Of a DNA stretch of 64,000 nt, positions 35,303 to 45,744 are shown piece after piece (the first letter of the stretch is position 1; each line of letters begins with the position of its first letter). The notes under the pieces are model-generated. The model was not told the origin of the DNA, made no database searches, and worked only from the letters and a program-made list of their open reading frames with translations. The translations under genes were made by a program, and so were the position numbers. This DNA is from Pseudoalteromonas arabiensis (GTDB taxonomy: Bacteria > Pseudomonadota > Gammaproteobacteria > Enterobacterales > Alteromonadaceae): contig NZ_LRUF01000021.1 in assembly GCF_001550155.1 (NCBI RefSeq), positions 124,001 through 188,000 on the forward strand, read 5' to 3'.

Positions 35303-36536
35303 TGCCTTTATTTCAAAACGTTTTCGCGCACACAGTGGTCGAAAGGATGGCCAAAATGGTTTTGTAAGTTTCATAGCAAAGGCTTCGACTATAGGTATTC
35401 TATTAGGTGTTGCTGTGCTTATTGTTGCGCTATCGGTTATTAATGGCTTTGAGCAGCAATTAGTGCACAGATTGTTGTCTGTTGTGCCACAAGTTGAATA
35501 TGTTGCTCCTAATAAACCGATCAATGATTGGCAAAATAAGGTCAAATTACTACATGAACAAAATGGCGTTGCTGGCGCAGCGCCTTTTATTAGTGTAAGT
35601 GGTATGGCACAGTTTAAAAATGAACTGAAAGCGGTTGAGGTACGCGGCGTTGAAGCCGATTTAGAGAACCAAGTTTCTGCGCTTAATCAGTTTACTCATG
35701 GCCGTTTAGTAAGCCAACTACAGCAAGAAGATGTCATCTTAGGTCAACAAATCGTCAATAAGCTTGGTCTAGAAATTGGCGACCCCGTCACGTTATTGAT
35801 CCCACAAATAAATCAACAAACGAGTAAGTTACTCTCACCAAAGCGGGTGAGTTTAAAGCTCGTGGGTATTGTTAACATGGACGGGCCTATTGATGAAACA
35901 GCTGCTTATATAAGATTAGATAAAGCACAAGCTGTGCTGGGTTTTACTAAAAACCAAGTAACGGGGCTCAGGTTAAAAGTGGATGATGTTTTTGCAGCAC
36001 ATCAAACGGCGATGCGGGTCGGGCAAGTTATCCCCGACTATGTGTATGTGTCTAGTTGGTTTAGAACCCAAGGCAGTTTGTATCAGGATATTCAAATGGT
36101 CCGCACGATTGTTTATATCGTGGTGTTTCTAATTATTGCTGTTGCCAGCTTTAATATTGTTTCATCTTTGGTGATGGAAGTACGCGAGAAACAGGCAAAC
36201 ATTGCTATCTTGAAAACCATGGGGGCACAAGATAGTACAATTTTGGCCACTTTTGTTATGCAAGGCTTTACTCAAGCCTTAATTGGAGTGCTGTTAGGTA
36301 CTGTTATTGGTGTTATGGTGGCCCTTAATATAAGTGAGCTGTTTACTTGGTTAAGCAACCTAGCAGATGATAACCCGTTACAAGGTGTTTATTTTGTTGA
36401 GTTTCTACCGAGTAAGTTAGTTTGGCAAGATATTGTTGTTACAGTTTTTGTTACTTTTATTTTGGCTATACTAGCAACACTTTATCCAGCATGGCAGGCA
36501 ACGAGAATTGACCCTGCAAAGGTGTTAGGTAACTAA
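35292..36536 (+). CDS. lolE: Lipoprotein-releasing ABC transporter permease LolE
   Basis: The frame opens at 35259, but the ATG at 35292, overlapping the end of lolD, gives the standard LolE start LLSAFISKRFRAHSGRKDGQNGFVSFIAKAS. The 414-residue protein has the first transmembrane helix (about 25-47), a periplasmic domain, and three C-terminal helices (about 270-395) with YPAWQATRIDPAKVLG at the end. It is similar to LolC in layout, as expected for the heteromeric permease. Confidence 0.95.
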   Translation: MLLSAFISKRFRAHSGRKDGQNGFVSFIAKASTIGILLGVAVLIVALSVINGFEQQLVHRLLSVVPQVEYVAPNKPINDWQNKVKLLHEQNGVAGAAPFISVSGMAQFKNELKAVEVRGVEADLENQVSALNQFTHGRLVSQLQQEDVILGQQIVNKLGLEIGDPVTLLIPQINQQTSKLLSPKRVSLKLVGIVNMDGPIDETAAYIRLDKAQAVLGFTKNQVTGLRLKVDDVFAAHQTAMRVGQVIPDYVYVSSWFRTQGSLYQDIQMVRTIVYIVVFLIIAVASFNIVSSLVMEVREKQANIAILKTMGAQDSTILATFVMQGFTQALIGVLLGTVIGVMVALNISELFTWLSNLADDNPLQGVYFVEFLPSKLVWQDIVVTVFVTFILAILATLYPAWQATRIDPAKVLGN

Positions 36537-36627
36537 AAGTGTGAATCAAGCTTAAATGCTCGCAAACACTTGCACCCCAGTATATTAAGCCTTAAAGTGT
36601 CCTAAATGTAGTAAAAGAGTAACCAAT

Positions 36628-37074
36628 ATGGAACAAAAACAAGCTAAGCCACTGACAGAAGAAGAGCAAGCACAAGCACACAAGCAAAGTATTATGTGGC
36701 AACGAGAATGTTTCCAGAACGCGCAAAAGCATTTAGCTGAAAAAGGTGTGATCCCGCAAACAGTCATTGAAAAAGAAAGCCGCTTTATTGCGCCACTAGT
36801 TGCTGTTTGGAAATTCAAAGCTCAAAATGGTAAAAGCTACTGGGTGGTGACGGGTCGTTTACCAACGGATCACGCCGAAGCGAGCGCAGCGAAAGATGCA
36901 CGTGAAGCTTTACGCTTTTTTTCGATGCAATGGCAGCTTAAAGCAGACCAACTTATGCAATCAGGCGCAGTTGATAAAACAAAAGTTGATTTTGCAAACC
37001 TGTTGATAAATCGTGCACACGGTTTGTATGAATTATTTGAAAAAGATGATATGTGGCAAAATGAGCCAGCATAA
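36628..37074 (+). CDS. DUF4826 family protein
   Basis: A 148-residue soluble protein, recognised as DUF4826 by its order of motifs: a Gln/Glu-rich start, MWQRECFQNAQKHLAEKG, the FIAPLVAVWKFKAQNGKSYWVVTGRLPTDH core, and a helical end with NLLINRAHGLYELFEKDDMW. The function of this family is unknown. It is separated by about 90 bases from lolE and followed by a strong terminator, so it may have its own promoter. Confidence 0.75.
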   Translation: MEQKQAKPLTEEEQAQAHKQSIMWQRECFQNAQKHLAEKGVIPQTVIEKESRFIAPLVAVWKFKAQNGKSYWVVTGRLPTDHAEASAAKDAREALRFFSMQWQLKADQLMQSGAVDKTKVDFANLLINRAHGLYELFEKDDMWQNEPA

Positions 37075-37088
37075 ACTGAGTTTACTGT

Positions 37089-37118
37089 AAAAAGCTGAAT
37101 ATAATTATTCAGCTTTTT
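37089..37118. terminator. Bidirectional intrinsic terminator
   Basis: AAAAAGCTGAATA (37089-37101) pairs with TATTCAGCTTTTT (37106-37118) over a 4-base loop; T tracts exist on both strands. It serves the DUF4826 gene and the convergent GNAT gene. Confidence 0.9.
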
Positions 37119-37129
37119 ATTTTGTATCG

Positions 37130-37588
37130 TTAATGCACCAAGGTGAATGGCCGCGTATCAAATTGTTTGATAGGGCAAAGCATTCGCTGTCTTGGAATAC
37201 CAGCTTCCATGAACACTAAGCCATCTGCAGCAAAACCATTTTGTTTAAACCTGTCTACTTCGTTCAAAATGCAATTGATACTGACACAGTCGCACCCTTG
37301 TTTTTCAGCCATTTTAACTAAGTAAGTTAATAGTGATTTATAGACAGAACGATTACGATGCTCAGGCAAGACAGCAATACGGCCTATGAGACCATCGTTA
37401 CATAAACGCCCTGTAGCAACAGGGCATTTACCATCTTTTGTAACCAATACGTGGTGTGCTGTTTGATCAAGATGATCAAACTCTATGTGTTTCGGAATGT
37501 GTAATTCATATACAAACACACGTTCCCTGATTTGTTGTAAGAGTTCCTTGTCGATACTCCATTCAACTTCATCGATATGATAGCCCAT
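37130..37588 (-). CDS. GNAT-family N-acetyltransferase
   Basis: From the ATG at 37588, which has AGGAG nine bases upstream, the protein is 152 residues. The GNAT core is visible: HHVLVTKDGKCPVATGRLCNDGLIGRIAVLPEHRNRSVYKSLLTYLVKMAEKQG (acyl-CoA loop PEHRNRSVYKSLL) and NEVDRFKQNGFAADG. It begins twelve bases after roxA and is probably co-transcribed with it. The acceptor substrate is unknown. Confidence 0.85.
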   Translation of the reverse strand: MGYHIDEVEWSIDKELLQQIRERVFVYELHIPKHIEFDHLDQTAHHVLVTKDGKCPVATGRLCNDGLIGRIAVLPEHRNRSVYKSLLTYLVKMAEKQGCDCVSINCILNEVDRFKQNGFAADGLVFMEAGIPRQRMLCPIKQFDTRPFTLVH

Positions 37589-37600
37589 AAACACACGCTC

Positions 37601-38746
37601 CTAACAAAACCAAATACCCTCATTTAAAAGTGTAGTAAAGGTTTTCAAGAAAATGTGATTATTTTTTGAACTATTTATGTCAGTAGCTGTCAGGCAAGTG
37701 TGATCGGTAAGCTTTTTGATAAGTTCAAGTTCTTCTATATCATGCATATAGTTAACACCATTGATGCTTAATAGAACTTGTTCATCAATTATTTGGTAAA
37801 TTGCACGAGTGCCGCCTAAACGCTCAAAAATAACGTCGTCATCACTTAGAAGCGTAAGTACATCATCTAATGTATAAGGCTCCTCTAATGGTGCTAAATC
37901 CATTTCATGCTTTGGCTGGCTCATACTGTTGCCAAGCCAGGTCTTAAATACTGCGTCATCATTAATCGCAGCAATCATTAATTGCTTTACTTTTTCAGCT
38001 TCAGTTTGGTCAAGTTCACCTTTTGATGAGCGTAATTTAAGCTCTGCATCACCGTATCGTTGATTGCCAAGTTCAGTGTCAATCAAGTGATCAGCAAATT
38101 GTGATAATAAATCACGCTGATTAGGTGCTCTAAAACCAACAGAGTAATTAAGTGCATTATCAACTGCATAGCCTTCATGTGGGCAACCCGGCGGGATATA
38201 CAGAATATCACCGGGCTCTAACACGCAATCGATAACCGCAGGAAATTGCTCAACTTGCAACAGACTTTTATTTTGCGCAAATTGTTTTAAATTCGCATCA
38301 GGCATACCAACTCGCCAGTGGCGTTTACCTTCACCCTGTATAATAAACACATCGTATTGATCTAAATGTGGGCCTACACCACCACCTGGGGTTGAGTAGC
38401 TGATCATCAAGTCATCGATACGCCAATTTGGAATAAAGCGAAATGGTTCCAGTAGCTGCGCAGCATCGTTATGCCAGTGGTCAACTGCTTGCACGAGTAA
38501 TGTTGAGTGCTTTTCAGTTAGCAAGCTAAAGTCTTCGAATGGGCCATGATATGCTTGCCAATCATCTGAGTGATTGGTCACAATACGTGATTCAATGCTT
38601 TCTTCCATGGCTAGACCGGCCAATTCTTCGGGCTCTATAGGATCAGCAAAATCTTTGAAGCCTTGCTTAATAAGTAATGGTTTTTTTTGCCAATACTCAG
38701 CTAAAAATTGCTCTTGGGTTAATGAATTGATGGTTAATTGATACAT
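37601..38746 (-). CDS. roxA: Ribosomal protein uL16 3-hydroxylase (YcfD/RoxA)
   Basis: A 381-residue JmjC-type, 2-oxoglutarate and Fe(II)-dependent oxygenase. The YcfD subgroup hydroxylates an arginine of ribosomal protein uL16. Iron ligands are His127 and Asp129 in GGGVGPHLDQYDVF and His190 in IPPGCPHEGYAV. The start TINSLTQEQFLAEYWQKKPLLIKQGF and the C-terminal winged helix-like region fit the family. It lies downstream of purB but separated by a terminator, so it has its own promoter, and leads the GNAT gene. Confidence 0.9.
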   Translation of the reverse strand: MYQLTINSLTQEQFLAEYWQKKPLLIKQGFKDFADPIEPEELAGLAMEESIESRIVTNHSDDWQAYHGPFEDFSLLTEKHSTLLVQAVDHWHNDAAQLLEPFRFIPNWRIDDLMISYSTPGGGVGPHLDQYDVFIIQGEGKRHWRVGMPDANLKQFAQNKSLLQVEQFPAVIDCVLEPGDILYIPPGCPHEGYAVDNALNYSVGFRAPNQRDLLSQFADHLIDTELGNQRYGDAELKLRSSKGELDQTEAEKVKQLMIAAINDDAVFKTWLGNSMSQPKHEMDLAPLEEPYTLDDVLTLLSDDDVIFERLGGTRAIYQIIDEQVLLSINGVNYMHDIEELELIKKLTDHTCLTATDINSSKNNHIFLKTFTTLLNEGIWFC

Positions 38747-38771
38747 AACATGACCTAAGCGAATTGATATA

Positions 38772-38803
38772 AAAAAAGCGAAAGGAAGGCCTTTCGCTTT
38801 TTT
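38772..38803 (-). terminator. Intrinsic terminator after purB
   Basis: A perfect 14-bp stem, AAAAAAGCGAAAGG (38772-38785) with CCTTTCGCTTTTTT (38790-38803), lies between roxA and purB. On the minus strand it follows the purB stop by 17 bases and has a T tract. Confidence 0.9.
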
Positions 38804-38819
38804 AACTCTTAATTTGAAT

Positions 38820-40223
<1,404 letters not shown>

Positions 40224-40826
40224 TTAAATATACTGTTTAGCAATAGCGAGAATTTTTCTCTTCGAAAAGAAAAAGTGACGGCGTTTACCGCCCATTTGTC
40301 GCCATAACACGGCACTACGAATTCCGGCTAAAAGTAAAGCGCGGATTTTGTTTTGCGTGAGTTGCTGCTTTAATAACTCTGGCTTGCCGTACACTTGAAT
40401 ACGATGCCCAAGGGGGCTTAGCACCGATGAGTAAATATCGGCAAGCGCTGCGACCACAGTATCATCTGTGATAGCAAAATGGTCGAGGCGACGCTTAACA
40501 TCATCAATGCGACGACCTAATTCATTTAAACTGTTTTGTTTTGAACTTAATGCGCGCTCTAACTGCATTAAGCCACCCACATATTTTACGATTTCAACGT
40601 CTTTGTCAGAGCCAGCTGAAAGCTGGGCGATTAAAACACGGTAACCGTCACGTAAATTATGTTTACCCTGATATACATCTTCAGGGCTATTAGGTGATGT
40701 CTCAACAATACAGTTTAGTAATTTTTCTAATTCGTGATCACTGCCTTGGCCATATTGCGCAACTTTTTGTACTTGTTTGGCAACTTGGCACATGGCGGCT
40801 AAAGCCATGACTTGGTGTTCTGTCAT
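40224..40826 (-). CDS. hflD: High frequency lysogenization protein HflD homologue
   Basis: A 200-residue, mostly helical protein with GQGSDHELEKLLNCIVETSPNSPEDVYQG and LRDGYRVLIAQL, matching HflD. In E. coli HflD is a peripheral membrane protein that interacts with phage lambda CII; its normal cellular role is less clear. Its ATG overlaps the mnmA stop by one base (TAATG), and purB follows, the same order as in E. coli (mnmA-hflD-purB). Confidence 0.93.
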   Translation of the reverse strand: MTEHQVMALAAMCQVAKQVQKVAQYGQGSDHELEKLLNCIVETSPNSPEDVYQGKHNLRDGYRVLIAQLSAGSDKDVEIVKYVGGLMQLERALSSKQNSLNELGRRIDDVKRRLDHFAITDDTVVAALADIYSSVLSPLGHRIQVYGKPELLKQQLTQNKIRALLLAGIRSAVLWRQMGGKRRHFFFSKRKILAIAKQYI

Positions 40827-41941
40827 TATTTGATCACCGAATCAATGATACCACCACCTAAACAGACCTCGTCAGCGTAAAATACGGCTGATTGACCTGG
40901 TGTAACTGCTTTTTGTGGCTCATCAAATAATACGCGTGCCATACCATCTTCACCAACGAGTAAAGTACAGTTGATGTCTTCTTGGCGATAACGGGTTTTA
41001 ACAGTACAGCGTGTGGTGCCTTTAGGGCCTTCGCGGTCGACCCAGTGAAGTTGATTTGCATTTAAGCCATTGCTGTATAGGCGAGGGTGGTCTTTACCTT
41101 GACCAACCACTAATACGTTACGATCAACGTCTTTATCAACCACGTACCAAGGTTCACCCGAACCTTCTTTCATGCCGCCAATTAATAGACCTTTACGTTG
41201 ACCAAGGGTGTGGTACATCAAGCCTTCGTGATCACCCACTTCATTGCCATCGGTATCTTCAATTTTACCTGGCTGTGCTGGTAAGAATTTTTGTAAGAAG
41301 TCTTTAAACTTACGCTCACCGATAAAACAAATACCGGTACTGTCTTTTTTATCGTGCGTAATTAAATCTTGTTCTTCAGCTATGCGGCGAACTTCAGGTT
41401 TGGCAATATCGCCAACAGGGAACAGTGTTTGCGCAATATGTTCATGGCTTAACGTGTATAAGAAATAACTTTGATCTTTGTTGTCATCAAGACCACGACA
41501 CATGACATATTTATCGTCACGTTTTTCGCGGCGTACATAGTGACCTGTGGCAATGTAATCAGCACCCAAAGCCTCTGCTGCAAATTCTAAGAAAGCTTTG
41601 AATTTGATTTCTTTATTACACATGATGTCTGGGTTTGGCGTACGGCCTGCTTTATACTCTGCTAAAAAGTACTCAAATACATTATCCCAGTATTCGGCTG
41701 CAAAATTTACAGTGTGAAGCTCAATATCAAGCTTGTCGCACACAGCTTGTGCGTCTTTAAGGTCTTCAGCCGCAGCGCAATATTCATCATTATCGTCTTC
41801 TTCCCAGTTTTTCATGAACAGGCCTTCAACTTGATAGCCTTGTTGCTTTAATAAATATGCTGATACAGAAGAATCCACACCGCCGGACATACCCACGATG
41901 ACTTTAATGTGACTATTTTCGCTCATAATATTCGCTGTCAT
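40826..41941 (-). CDS. mnmA: tRNA-specific 2-thiouridylase MnmA
   Basis: MnmA thiolates uridine 34 of Lys, Glu and Gln tRNAs, receiving sulfur from the Tus relay. The PP-loop [32 protein letters not shown] is followed by [19 protein letters not shown] (first active-site Cys) and [14 protein letters not shown] (second Cys). Length is 371 from the first ATG; the ATG at 41926 (MSENSHIKV) looks closer to E. coli MnmA. The tus genes that supply the sulfur are a few genes upstream on the same strand, a coherent functional run. Confidence 0.96.
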   Translation of the reverse strand: MTANIMSENSHIKVIVGMSGGVDSSVSAYLLKQQGYQVEGLFMKNWEEDDNDEYCAAAEDLKDAQAVCDKLDIELHTVNFAAEYWDNVFEYFLAEYKAGRTPNPDIMCNKEIKFKAFLEFAAEALGADYIATGHYVRREKRDDKYVMCRGLDDNKDQSYFLYTLSHEHIAQTLFPVGDIAKPEVRRIAEEQDLITHDKKDSTGICFIGERKFKDFLQKFLPAQPGKIEDTDGNEVGDHEGLMYHTLGQRKGLLIGGMKEGSGEPWYVVDKDVDRNVLVVGQGKDHPRLYSNGLNANQLHWVDREGPKGTTRCTVKTRYRQEDINCTLLVGEDGMARVLFDEPQKAVTPGQSAVFYADEVCLGGGIIDSVIK

Positions 41942-42013
41942 TTTTTAACTGCTATGGAAAGGCCGGCATTATAGCATGCTTTTAGACGCCCAAACCAGCC
42001 AAAATCACAGCCG

Positions 42014-42448
42014 TTATTGGTAAATCAAACTCAGTGGGTAGGCGTTGCCAGCTAAATGATCTTCTATGCATTTTAAAACAAGCGGGCTTCTAAGCGGTAG
42101 GCTTTTAATTTGTTCAATGCTAAACCAATCTGCGCTGATGATGTCATCATCTTGGGGGGAGGGTACAAATAGCTCTGGGCAAATAAAAGCAAAGCTAAAA
42201 CGCATATAGTGAACGCCATTAGCGGCATGTAAATTATAAATGCCAACAAGGTGGCTGGCATTAACCTTAATGCCCGTTTCTTCAATAAGTTCACGACGAG
42301 CAGCTTCAGCTAGGGTTTCATTAGCCTCTAAATGACCAGCAGGTTGGTTATAACAAATTTGGCCGGTGTATTTATCACGTTCTTTAACAAGTAAAAATTT
42401 GTCTTGGTAAGTCACGATAGCCGCAACAGTGACATTTGGTTTATGCAT
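42014..42448 (-). CDS. nudJ: NUDIX hydrolase, NudJ type
   Basis: A 144-residue NUDIX enzyme. The Nudix box is intact: [23 protein letters not shown]. NudJ-type enzymes hydrolyse pyrophosphates such as thiamine pyrophosphate (HMP-PP) and nucleoside diphosphates. The start overlaps the rluE end by 8 bases, and mnmA lies 72 bases downstream, as in other gammaproteobacteria where nudJ is next to mnmA and rluE. Confidence 0.9.
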   Translation of the reverse strand: MHKPNVTVAAIVTYQDKFLLVKERDKYTGQICYNQPAGHLEANETLAEAARRELIEETGIKVNASHLVGIYNLHAANGVHYMRFSFAFICPELFVPSPQDDDIISADWFSIEQIKSLPLRSPLVLKCIEDHLAGNAYPLSLIYQ

Positions 42449-43088
42449 CAGGGTTGTTCACTACTTTAAACTGGCCCGTATCTAAATTATCAAGGGTATA
42501 TTTACCTATGCTGTAACGAATTAATCGCAAAGTGGGGAAGCCAACATGCGCAGTCATCCGGCGAACTTGGCGATTACGTCCTTCAGTGATAGAGATTTCT
42601 AACCAACTGGTTGGAATATTTTTGCGCTCGCGAACGGGTGGTGTACGCGGCCAAATTGACGGCTCGTCAATACGTTTGACCTTGGCGGGCTTGGTCATGC
42701 CATCTTTAAGTTCTACGCCTTTGTTAAGGGCAAAGAGTGCCTCATCACTCACATCACCTTCTACTTGCACCCAATATGTTTTAGCTGTTTTTTTATTGGG
42801 TTCAGTAAGTGTGTGTTGTAACTTACCGCAGTTAGTAAGAAGTAAGAGTCCTTCGCTGTCTCTGTCTAGGCGTCCTGCTGCATACACGTCTTTAATATTA
42901 ATAAAGTCGGCAAGTGTTTTGCGGTTTTGGTCATCAGTAAATTGGCAAAGTACATCAAATGGTTTGTTAAACAGCACCACTTTGCGTTGCTCTGGGCTAA
43001 TTGCTTTTTTTACTTCTCGTTTTTGTGTAGGTCTCGAGTATGTTCGGCCACTGCTGCGACGCGGTTTATTTTTTGGTTTATTTACCAT
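42441..43088 (-). CDS. rluE: 23S rRNA pseudouridine(2457) synthase RluE
   Basis: Converts one uridine of 23S rRNA to pseudouridine. From the ATG at 43088 the protein has 215 residues; the GTG at 43097 would add three. Lys/Arg-rich N-terminus, then [15 protein letters not shown], the catalytic motif [14 protein letters not shown] with Asp, and [27 protein letters not shown] are those of the RsuA/RluE group. The start overlaps the tusE stop (TAATG). Confidence 0.93.
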   Translation of the reverse strand: MVNKPKNKPRRSSGRTYSRPTQKREVKKAISPEQRKVVLFNKPFDVLCQFTDDQNRKTLADFINIKDVYAAGRLDRDSEGLLLLTNCGKLQHTLTEPNKKTAKTYWVQVEGDVSDEALFALNKGVELKDGMTKPAKVKRIDEPSIWPRTPPVRERKNIPTSWLEISITEGRNRQVRRMTAHVGFPTLRLIRYSIGKYTLDNLDTGQFKVVNNPDA

Positions 43089-43417
43089 TAAATGCACCTA
43101 GCCGGTTTAGGTAAACCTGCAATTTTAGTTGCTTGCTTTGCAGGGCCTTTTGGAAACAGTTTGTATAAATACATACTGTTACCTTTTTCTTCACCTAGCT
43201 TTTGAGCCATTGCTTTTACCAGCATACGAATAGCGGGGCTGGTGTTGTATTCCAGATAAAAATCACGCACAAAATGCACCACTTCCCAGTGCTGTTCACT
43301 TAAAGTAATGTTTTCTTGCTCGGCAATAATAGGCGCAAGTTCTTCGCTCCAATCATTTGTATCAAGCAAATAACCTTGTTTATCCGTTTCTATTTGTTTG
43401 TTATTAAATTCAAGCAT
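43088..43417 (-). CDS. tusE: Sulfurtransferase TusE (DsrC-like)
   Basis: TusE takes persulfide sulfur from TusBCD and passes it to MnmA. 109 residues ending in PKPARCI; the penultimate Cys is the sulfur-carrying residue of TusE/Dsr[50 protein letters not shown] is the family core. It is placed after tusB with a 3-base gap. Confidence 0.96.
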   Translation of the reverse strand: MLEFNNKQIETDKQGYLLDTNDWSEELAPIIAEQENITLSEQHWEVVHFVRDFYLEYNTSPAIRMLVKAMAQKLGEEKGNSMYLYKLFPKGPAKQATKIAGLPKPARCI

Positions 43418-43420
43418 GAT

Positions 43421-43687
43421 TTACCAAGTAATCGTGTTTTGAGCTGATAATGTGAGTCCTACAAATTCAGCATAGCTAATGTGAATATCACTTTCGTTTA
43501 GTGAGATGGCGCGTGCAATGGCATCTTCTTCCAATAAGTGCAGGGTAGCAGAAAATTGTTTAAATTGGTTGATGTTATAACAAGCATCACCAACCAAAAG
43601 TACAGCGTGGTTGCTATCAATCAAATTCTCAAGTGTATTAATGCAGTAATGCGATAAAGGTTTTGAAAAAATATGTAAGGTACTCAT
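43421..43687 (-). CDS. tusB: Sulfurtransferase complex subunit TusB
   Basis: An 88-residue DsrH/TusB-type protein (TLHIFSKPLSHY..., AVLLVGDACYNI). TusB, TusC and TusD form a hexameric complex in the tRNA thiolation relay. Its start overlaps the tusC stop by 4 bases. Short and divergent, but position and length make the call firm. Confidence 0.88.
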   Translation of the reverse strand: MSTLHIFSKPLSHYCINTLENLIDSNHAVLLVGDACYNINQFKQFSATLHLLEEDAIARAISLNESDIHISYAEFVGLTLSAQNTITW

Positions 43688-44040
43688 AGAGTCACCACTT
43701 GATGCTGTTGAGCTATTAGAGCACGCTGCTGTTCAAAGTTAGCAACTTTAACGTCAATAATGAGATTTTCCTTAGTTAAATTAAAATCCATAAGCGACTT
43801 CTCGCACACATATATGTTTTCAACATCATATAATTCAAGCGTTTTTATCATTTTAAAATAATTTTTAATACCTAACAGTTCAGGTTGTTGGTTTTTTTTA
43901 AGTGCCAGCACAGCATCCGCACTCAATAGCCAACTGATATTCTGATCAATAGCGGCGAAGATAAGTGCCATGTCGAGCGATTCCCGAATGTGTTGGTCGT
44001 CAAATGGAGCATGTTGACTTATAACTAAAACATTTTTCAT
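43684..44040 (-). CDS. tusC: Sulfurtransferase complex subunit TusC
   Basis: A 118-residue DsrF/TusC-type protein: LVISQHAPFDDQHIRESLDMALIFAAIDQNISWLLSADAVLAL, then ENIYVCEKSL. Part of TusBCD. It overlaps tusD by 4 bases upstream and tusB by 4 downstream, so subunit synthesis is tightly coupled. Confidence 0.92.
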   Translation of the reverse strand: MKNVLVISQHAPFDDQHIRESLDMALIFAAIDQNISWLLSADAVLALKKNQQPELLGIKNYFKMIKTLELYDVENIYVCEKSLMDFNLTKENLIIDVKVANFEQQRALIAQQHQVVTL

Positions 44041-44390
44041 TTAAATTGCACCCATTTATCTGCTTCACTGGCTAGCATTGCAAACTCAGCAAGCCCCGCA
44101 ACGGTAAAAACACCCGTGTCTTGTGTGTCTAAACCGCGTTTTTCGGCTGCTGTAACGCATAACAATAGAGGAATTTCTTTTGCCGATAACTCTTGCCAAA
44201 GTTGCTTTACAGGTAGTTCATCGCTGGCAAGCTCTAAATGATTGCTCGCATGGAAAATCCCTGCTTGATATAAGAAAATAGCTGAAATGGTGTGGCCGCC
44301 TGCAATACAAGCTTCAGCAAACTTAATTAAGCGCTGTGTTGTATCATGATCAGTCGGTGCGGTATGAAGAGATAGTACAAATTGTGCCAA
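44037..44390 (-). CDS. tusD: Sulfurtransferase complex subunit TusD
   Basis: A 117-residue DsrE/TusD-type protein. The catalytic cysteine is in LLLCVTAAEKRG, followed by DTGVFTVAGLAEFAMLASEADKWVQF. It accepts sulfur from TusA in the E. coli model. First gene of the minus-strand run tusD-tusC-tusB-tusE-rluE-nudJ-mnmA-hflD-purB, all closely spaced or overlapping. The yccA terminator lies immediately upstream, so a promoter must be in about 44391-44405 or the hairpin must be read through. Confidence 0.93.
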   Translation of the reverse strand: MAQFVLSLHTAPTDHDTTQRLIKFAEACIAGGHTISAIFLYQAGIFHASNHLELASDELPVKQLWQELSAKEIPLLLCVTAAEKRGLDTQDTGVFTVAGLAEFAMLASEADKWVQFK

Positions 44391-44401
44391 AACGCATCCA
44401 A

Positions 44402-44425
44402 TAAAAAAGCCCCTAGAAAGGGGCT
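44402..44425 (-). terminator. Intrinsic terminator after yccA
   Basis: AGCCCCT (44408-44414) pairs with AGGGGCT (44419-44425) over AGAA. On the minus strand it ends in a T run (44403-44408), 23 bases after the yccA stop and just before tusD. Confidence 0.85.
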
Positions 44426-44447
44426 ATTTTATCAGATAAATATCTAT

Positions 44448-45113
44448 TTAGTCATCACTTGCGCCAAGTAGGTGTAGAAGTGATGTAAATAAGTTATATA
44501 CATTTAAGTAAAGGGCAACAGTTGCGCGAATGTAGTTAGTCTCGCCACCGTTAATAATGCGGCTTGTGTCAAAGAGGATTAAGCCAGACATAATTAATAC
44601 CACAGCAGCATTGATAACCATAAAGGTAACAGAGCTACCGATGAATAGGTTTACTAAACTGGCAATGATAACAACGATTAGACCAACTGTTAAAAAGCCA
44701 CCCATGAATGAGAAGTCTTTTTTAGTCGTCAGTGCATAGGCTGATAGACCAAAGAAAATCAACGCGGTTGAACCAAGAGCCTGCATAATAAGTAATGGGC
44801 CGTTTGGCATTGCAGCATAGTAATTTAAAATAGGACCAAGGCCTGCGCCCATAAGCCCTGTAAATACGAATACCCAAGCGACACCAGAGGCTGAGTCAGC
44901 TTTTTTGTTGACTACAAAAAGTACACCAAATGCAATAAGGCTGAATACCAGACCCATGAAGTAAGGTAAATTCATCGCCATTGAAATACCGGCTGTCACT
45001 GCACTGAATGCTAATGTCATGGCCAGTAAGAAATAAGTATTTTTAAGTACTTTGTTAGTTTCAATGGTCGACATAACCGGTTTAGCGGTATTGTACGAGT
45101 GATTAAACGCCAT
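44448..45113 (-). CDS. yccA: Bax inhibitor-1/YccA family membrane protein
   Basis: A 221-residue protein with seven transmembrane helices and a charged N-terminus (AFNHSYNTAKPVMSTIETNKVLKNTYFLL), the E. coli YccA layout. YccA interacts with and inhibits the FtsH protease, protecting jammed SecY; the family also includes calcium-leak channels. The yccA-tus neighbourhood is conserved in related bacteria. LFDTSRIINGGETNYIRATVALYLNVYNLF is the typical C-terminal motif. Confidence 0.92.
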   Translation of the reverse strand: MAFNHSYNTAKPVMSTIETNKVLKNTYFLLAMTLAFSAVTAGISMAMNLPYFMGLVFSLIAFGVLFVVNKKADSASGVAWVFVFTGLMGAGLGPILNYYAAMPNGPLLIMQALGSTALIFFGLSAYALTTKKDFSFMGGFLTVGLIVVIIASLVNLFIGSSVTFMVINAAVVLIMSGLILFDTSRIINGGETNYIRATVALYLNVYNLFTSLLHLLGASDD

Positions 45114-45333
45114 TGTAGAGCTCCTTTAAATGAACTATTTAGTTCGTTAGTTCCAATTATTAAACTAAAACTAAGACTACCAAGAGTTATATATTTGGGC
45201 AAACCTTTGTAGTTCAATAGACACGATAAATAATTGAAAAGTTCAATGTTGTGCATAATCTAAACGTTGCTGTACTAATGCTGAGCAAATTAATTGTTTT
45301 TTAATCACTTAAGCATTTTTTTTGAAAAAAAGC

Positions 45334-45362
45334 TTCACAAAGCGCATTGGCTTATCTATTAT
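45334..45362 (+). promoter_or_regulatory. tRNA-Ser promoter, stringent-type
   Basis: TTCACA (45334-45339) and TATTAT (45357-45362) with a 17-bp spacer lie just before the first tRNA. The discriminator GCACGCC (45363-45369) is G+C-rich, as in promoters repressed by ppGpp. Confidence 0.65.
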
Positions 45363-45372
45363 GCACGCCGTC

Positions 45373-45463
45373 GGAGAGATGGCAGAGTGGTCGAATGCAC
45401 CGGTCTTGAAAACCGGCAGGGGTTTGTAGCCCCTCTAGGGTTCAAATCCCTATCTCTCCACCA
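45373..45463 (+). tRNA. tRNA-Ser(UGA), copy 1
   Basis: Acceptor arms GGAGAGA and TCTCTCC pair, the anticodon stem CCGGT/ACCGG encloses loop CTTGAAA with anticodon TGA (45407-45409), a long variable arm (GGGGTTTGTAGCCCC) is present as in class II serine tRNAs, and the T arm contains GGTTCAAATCC. CCA is encoded. The discriminator base appears to be A rather than the G of E. coli tRNA-Ser. Confidence 0.97.
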
Positions 45464-45507
45464 TTATTACTAAGTTACTTGCATTAGCGAGTAGCTATTT
45501 CGCATTC

Positions 45508-45598
45508 GGAGAGATGGCAGAGTGGTCGAATGCACCGGTCTTGAAAACCGGCAGGGGTTTGTAGCCCCTCTAGGGTTCAAATCCCTATCTCTCCACCA
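45508..45598 (+). tRNA. tRNA-Ser(UGA), copy 2
   Basis: Identical over 91 bases to copy 1, exactly 135 bases downstream. Anticodon TGA (45542-45544) and CCA encoded. It shares the upstream promoter, as there is no terminator between the copies, and is followed by a strong terminator. Confidence 0.97.
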
Positions 45599-45603
45599 TC
45601 ATT

Positions 45604-45634
45604 AAAGCCGCTGAATATTTCAGCGGCTTTTTTG
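45604..45634 (+). terminator. Intrinsic terminator after the tRNA pair
   Basis: A perfect 12-bp stem, AAAGCCGCTGAA (45604-45615) and TTCAGCGGCTTT (45619-45630), with a 3-base loop and a T tract. Confidence 0.92.
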
Positions 45635-45744
45635 TGTCTAATCCTTTCTCATCTTTAGTACGACTATTGTCGATATTTCGGATTTTCTCTAGTTAGTCCA
45701 TGCTTATTACTTCTCGTATTATCTTTGTTAAAGTAGGAAATTTA

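Noticed and set aside
42532..43101. 189-residue plus-strand frame opposite rluE
   Set aside because: It is an antisense shadow of rluE; the minus-strand product carries all family motifs.
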